Below are positions 14,916 through 18,837 of a stretch of DNA of 18,837 nucleotides, in pieces (position 1 is the stretch's first letter; every line of letters starts with the position of its first letter). The stretch lies in the NCBI GenBank assembly GCA_025201865.1, contig MU603132.1, positions 1-18,837 on the forward strand, read 5' to 3'. Origin of the DNA: Ramicandelaber brevisporus. Its lineage: Eukaryota; Kickxellomycota; Ramicandelaberales; Ramicandelaberaceae. The notes beneath the pieces were generated by a model. The model searched no databases. It had not been told where the DNA came from and saw nothing but the letters and a program-made list of their open reading frames with translations. The position numbers were made by a program, and so were the translations under genes.

Positions 14916-17900
14916 TTACCACTGCGATCCTTCAACGTGGAACTCAGCAGCAAATGTAAAATATCTCTGGATCAACTTCTGAACAGGTACAATGAGATTC
15001 ATGCCAGTGATCATGTTGCTGATCTTGCTCATTCCGTGAGACTTGATGAGCTGTAGCATGCAGCTTGTCACAAATGATGGATAAATCATCTCGTCATACC
15101 ACCGTTCATTATACACAGTCAACTGAACAACTGCAATCAACGCATCCTTGACATTGTTATCAGCCACGTGCATGGTCAAAAGATTCTTCCATGCCTTGAC
15201 AGAGAATCGATGATGCAGCGCACGAGTAAATGCATCCTTGGCCTCTGGGATGTGGCCCAATCTCAGTGCCAATTCGCCAAGGGATTCCCATTCGCCAAGA
15301 GTGTGCATCATTGTGATTTGATCGTGTTTGCCAAGTGAGTGTTGTTGAGACTGTGCCATCTCAGTGCGCCACATTGTGTATGCACGAAGATCCTCAAACA
15401 GAACCATAAACAAATTGTCCAGCCAGCGCTCGCACAAACGCTTGCTCATGAACGCCGGAGTGTCATCATGGAGACTGGATGCATTATCTGGAGATACTGC
15501 ACGCACGGCAGTGTTTGAGTCAACGCTGATACGAGGAGCTGGGGGAGCTGGAGCTTCTGGCTGTGATGGAGGCTGAGCTGTCAGTGCATCTTCTTGAACT
15601 GCCTCAGCGACTGGCTCAGCAGCAGTTGGCTCAACCAAAGGCGTGTCGTCATCCAGAGATACTTCCTGCATAGTTTCTGCAAGCTCAGAAACAGGTTCAG
15701 CGGTGTTATCAACAGATTCGACAACTTCCGCAGCAGTTTCTGGCTGAGACTCAATGGCAGGAGACGGCTCAACAGGCTCGGAATCCTCGGCAACAGATTC
15801 TGGAGTAGTGACATTGGCATCATCTTCAGCAGTTGCAGCAGTCGCGGCAGGGGCAGCAGCATCGCCGGCCTTCTTCTTCTTCTTGTTCTTCTTGTTCTTC
15901 TTCTTGGAGGATCCACTTTCAGCCGGCGCAGTCGTCGCATTGTCCACCTCAGGTCCAGCTTCGGCGTCAGATGCGGCGGTGACATCCTTGGTAGCATCTG
16001 TCGGAGAGGATGTGGGTTCGTTCTCCGCCGTCTCAATAACCTCTTCAGTAACATTCGCAGCACTTTCGTCCAGAGTAGTCGATTCTGCTGGTTCATCGCT
16101 GGCGGCAGCAGGTTGTTTCTCGTCGACAGAAGCAGCTGGAGCAGGCTCGCTAACAACAGGCTCACTGGCAACAGGCTCGCTAGCAACAGCATCTGCGGTC
16201 GAAGTGGTCGAAGTGGTCGTGGTAGTCGTGGTAGTGGTAGTCTCAACAGGAGCCTCTGCTTGTACAGTAAAACTGCGGCCGCCAGTAATGTCTGCAGACT
16301 CACTTGGTACATACTTTTCAGTGAGCAACTTCTTGCTGCGAGCTGAAGCTTCATTGCTGTTGCTGCTGCCGCTGGTGTTGTTGTTACTGAACTCATCCTC
16401 TTCGTACAATGCAGCACCTGGTGCAATTGCAGCTGCAGCTGCAGTGGCAGGTTGTTTACCGACAGCCTTCGCACTTGGATTAGACGCTCCATCAATGTCG
16501 CTAGTTACATCATTGGTTTCATCCTGCTGATGCTGTTGCAGTTGCTGATACTCACCTTCCATGACAAACACTGAAGAGCGCAGCAGAAGTAAATCATCCC
16601 AGCCAACCTTCTCCACCAGCTTCGTCAATGCCTTGTAAGCAAGTGAAAATGTGCCACGAAGATTCGGGGCTGGCAGGCGCAGCAGAAGAGATTCATCCTG
16701 GTTTCGAATGCCTTGATCATCGTACTCACCATTTGGACCGGCAATCTCATGCTTAATCGGGAAACGAGCGCGAGTCTGATGACTCAGACGGGGCACATCC
16801 TTCTCAACAATGGTAAACATGGGACATGCGTTGAGTGCCAGAAGAGCCTGCTGGTACTCGCCACGATCGGTGTGGACCTCAGCCAATTTCGCCCAAGTCT
16901 GGAATTCGCTCGGAGCAAGCTTCACAGCCATCTTGGCCAGTCCGAGCGCAGCATCTTTGCGACCCTTTGACAGCATCAGGTCGGCTTGGACATGAAGGGC
17001 TGGATAGCCTGGGATGGATGAAAGAGTGCGCTGAGCAGTGTTACCGGACGAGCCACCAGAAATTGCATTGTGCAAGATTTGAACAGCCTCGACCTCAAGA
17101 TTGGCGCCAATGTAACTTTCAGCAAGAACCGCACTCGCCTCGGGATGCTGCGCAGCCAATGGTGCAAAAAACTCAATTGCTTGTGCATGTCGACCACTGT
17201 CAAAGAAGTAACGACGCAGTGCCTCAGTCAAATGATTGCGCATCAATGACGCTTGCTGAACCTCAGAAGTCGCACCAAGAACCCACCCATGCTGGAACAG
17301 CGCACTTGCAGTTTCCAAGAAGCGCGTCTCATCGGCCTGTGTCATCATCGGGCTCAAGCGCCGCAGAGCTGGAACTCTATAGCCCTCGTAGCTAGTATAG
17401 AGCAGAGACCGAATCACGGCTGAGAGCTCGACTTCTTGCCAGAAGCGTGGAGTTGGATCAGGACCGGGATGTCCACCCGGCATCACAACCTCAACCTCAA
17501 CACCGCCAGGATACGACACTGTAACACGAACGTCACATCTAGAGAAGCTATTGTAGCAGCAGTACGTTCCGGTACGAATCTGGTGCGTTGGCGAGCCAGT
17601 CTTACCAAACCAGCCAACCGGTACATCAAAGTTGTAAGTCAACGTGTGCAAATAGGCGGCAAAATTAGCAGATGAAGACCCGTCGATGCCCAAAACATAA
17701 TGGTAGGAGCCTGTCTCTTTGGCGTTGGCTCTAATCGGATAAGGCGTCTTAATCACATGCACCATATCAGGAGGACCAAGGTCTCGAACAGAGCCTGTTG
17801 TGTATTACAGAACAACAATGAGGCATGGTAATAAACAGGTAAGCATGTCAGTATCTCTTGCAAGTCAGCCATTGTCGAGAATCAGAGCAAATCGAGCTGT

Positions 17901-18004
17901 TGTGGAAGCGGTGACATACCCAAGTGCGCATTTCTGGCTTCAATGCATTCGCCAATGTCATTCTCGAACAGCTCTGGCACGTCGCGCAGTGTGTCGCCGG
18001 TCAT
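14916..18004 (-). CDS. BCH1: ChAP-family exomer cargo adaptor (Bch1/Bud7/Chs6-like)
   Basis: Two exons, 18004-17920 and 17794-14916, give 987 residues. Exon 1 starts MTGDTLRDVPELFEND; splicing joins NAHLG to SVRDLGPPDMVHVIK, which matches the family's conserved 'GPPD' start. ChAPs bind Chs5 and Arf1 at the trans-Golgi and select cargo such as chitin synthase for the plasma membrane. Family features: HYVLGIDGSSSANFAAYLHTL near 58-78, a helical/TPR-like region to about 440 (CPMFTIVEKD, ARFPIKHEI), and SKRLCERWLDNLFMVLFEDLRAYTMW plus a second TPR part (about 810-987). Yeast ChAPs are about 725-750 residues. The excess is a low-complexity insertion at about 445-810 rich in Ala/Glu/Thr/Pro, with a lysine cluster K659-K670. 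The family assignment is very secure; orthology to one yeast paralogue is not. Confidence 0.95.
15870..15905 (-). repeat. Lysine-rich (AAG/AAC) run inside the ChAP insertion
   Basis: Twelve consecutive codons, ten AAG and two AAC, encode K659-K670 with the pattern KKKNKKNKKKKK. It is flanked by acidic, Ala/Thr-rich sequence on both sides. On the plus strand it appears as CTT repeats. Confidence 0.85.
17795..17919 (-). other. Intron of the ChAP gene
   Basis: This 125-nt phase 1 intron has donor GTATGT (17919 to 17914), branch ACTGACA (A at 17848) and acceptor ACAACAG ending at 17795, 53 nt after the branch. Removing it joins exon 1 to the conserved GPPD motif in frame and supplies the missing N-terminus, which is strong support. 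Confidence 0.9.
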
Positions 18005-18345
18005 TGTCACTTGTTGTAAATAGATCGCAGAGTCAAAACTTGAGTTCGTGGCAAAGATGGATCGGCGGAGAGGTCAGTACACACACAGAGAGCGAAAGAG
18101 AGAGAGAGTTTGTGTGCTTGTGTGTGTATGAGAGAAAGAGTGAGTGAAAGTAGATCCAGGAACTAAAAAAAGATTGATGTGGAGCTCGAATCATTGAAGG
18201 ACATCAAGTGTTTTGCAATGTCTTATTGGTATAGCGATAACACATCAGTATGTATGATCCAGACAAGACCTAGACACCACTAACATGGAGTATGTCATAT
18301 GCAGAAAACATAGAACGAAGAGATAAAAAGGTAAAGGGAGTTTGC
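18005..18345 (-). promoter_or_regulatory. ChAP promoter/leader and AIP1 3' region
   Basis: The 341-bp spacer lies between two minus-strand genes. It holds AC, AG and GT dinucleotide runs at 18078-18137. TACACACACA at 18078-18087 is the exact reverse complement of TGTGTGTGTA at 18119-18128, so the ChAP leader could form a 10-bp hairpin with a purine-rich loop. No TATA box or gene was seen. Confidence 0.5.
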
Positions 18346-18837
18346 CTACTTTGCCCATTTAAACTTGGAGACGACCACGGCGGCATCGGCACCGGCCGAC
18401 ACGACGACAATGTGGTCGCCGTCGACCACGCTGTGGAAATGGATGCCGGCAACGCCATCGGAGTGGGCATTCTTGACGACGTACTTCTTGCCCGGCTGCT
18501 CGGTGTTCCAAACGTAGATGTTCGTGTCCAGCGAGCCCGATGCCAGCAGCGTGCCGTTTGCCGACCAGTCCAGCGCAGTGATTCTGCCGGTGTGGTATGT
18601 GAACTGGCTGAACTTGACTGCACCGGCCGCGGCATCCAGCACGGCAATGCGGCCCTGTGCCTCTCCAACAGCCAGGTAGTTGCCCGAGGGGGAATACGCC
18701 AGCCGCGAAACGGCGTTGGGCCGGGCCGGCAGAGTCGATCTCACAGCAAGCGTGTCGGCACAATGGATGTCGATGGTGCCAGACGAATACCCAACGGCAA
18801 TGGACATGCCATCGGCGGTCGCAGCTAGCGCGGTTGG
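18346..18837 (-). CDS. AIP1: Actin-interacting protein 1, C-terminal WD40 repeats (partial)
   Basis: The last 163 codons of a WD40 protein; the frame stays open to the right edge, reading PTALAATADG before the first internal Met (18807). Four repeat-like units are visible: IAVGYSSGTIDIH, LAVGEAQGRIAVLD, LASGSLDTNIYVWN and VSAGADAAVVVSKF. LASGSLDTNIYVWN followed by KNAHSDGVAGIHF is characteristic of the second beta-propeller of AIP1/WDR1. In the family AIP1 speeds cofilin-driven actin filament disassembly at cortical patches. It ends FKWAK then TAG. GC-ended codons suggest good expression. Another WD40 family is possible but less likely. Confidence 0.88.
   Translation of the reverse strand, partial: PTALAATADGMSIAVGYSSGTIDIHCADTLAVRSTLPARPNAVSRLAYSPSGNYLAVGEAQGRIAVLDAAAGAVKFSQFTYHTGRITALDWSANGTLLASGSLDTNIYVWNTEQPGKKYVVKNAHSDGVAGIHFHSVVDGDHIVVVSAGADAAVVVSKFKWAK

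Noticed and set aside
15581-16530. Long open frames on both strands over the ChAP insertion (250-304 codons)
   Set aside because: They are Leu/Arg-, Ser/Arg- or Val/Ser-rich shadows of a GC-rich low-complexity region. The ChAP frame is continuous with conserved domains on both sides.

Overview
The window is nuclear DNA of a fungus. Three genes indicate this: a sterol C-5 desaturase (ERG3) for ergosterol synthesis, a ChAP-family exomer cargo adaptor (Bch1/Bud7/Chs6 type, known only from fungi), and a Ndt1-like mitochondrial NAD+ carrier. Genes are almost intron-free, intergenic regions are short, leaders are pyrimidine-rich, and disordered proteins carry long Gln/Asn/His/Ser runs. That combination suggests an early-diverging lineage such as Kickxellomycotina (Coemansia-like). 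The lineage guess is inference and only moderately secure.

Layout, left to right. (1) 1-344, minus: first exon and intron of a gene for translation elongation factor 1B gamma (GST-like domain), running off the left edge. (2) 345-1046: divergent promoter region. (3) 1047-3179, plus: long-chain acyl-CoA synthetase with an unusual ATP-binding P-loop. (4) 3428-4789, plus: SLC25 carrier of the NAD+ type. (5) 5584-6891, plus: Q/S-rich protein that may contain a split alpha-crystallin (HSP20-like) fold. (6) 7277-8452, minus: ERG3, with an SREBP-type site about 100 bp upstream. (7) 8453-10369: 1.9 kb gene-poor divergent spacer. (8) 10370-11650, plus: disordered protein with a Gln-Pro/Leu/His hexanucleotide repeat and NPF and proline-rich docking motifs. 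(9) 12202-14733, plus: 843-residue Asn/Gln-rich prion-like protein with a charged coiled coil. (10) 14916-18004, minus: two-exon ChAP protein carrying a ~365-residue disordered, lysine-clustered insertion. (11) 18346-18837, minus: C-terminal end of actin-interacting protein 1 (WD40), running off the right edge.

The genes are not an operon or an obvious biosynthetic cluster. ERG3 and the acyl-CoA synthetase both serve membrane lipids. The ChAP protein (trans-Golgi export), AIP1 (actin turnover) and the two disordered proteins with clathrin/AP2-, EH- or SH3-like motifs share a loose trafficking theme, which may be coincidence. Two introns can be placed with good support, in the elongation factor and ChAP genes. 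They share an ACTGACA branch site 50-53 nt before an AACAG acceptor, and the same pattern in the ERG3 leader suggests a 5' UTR intron there. I see no tRNA, rRNA, CRISPR array, transposon or viral gene.
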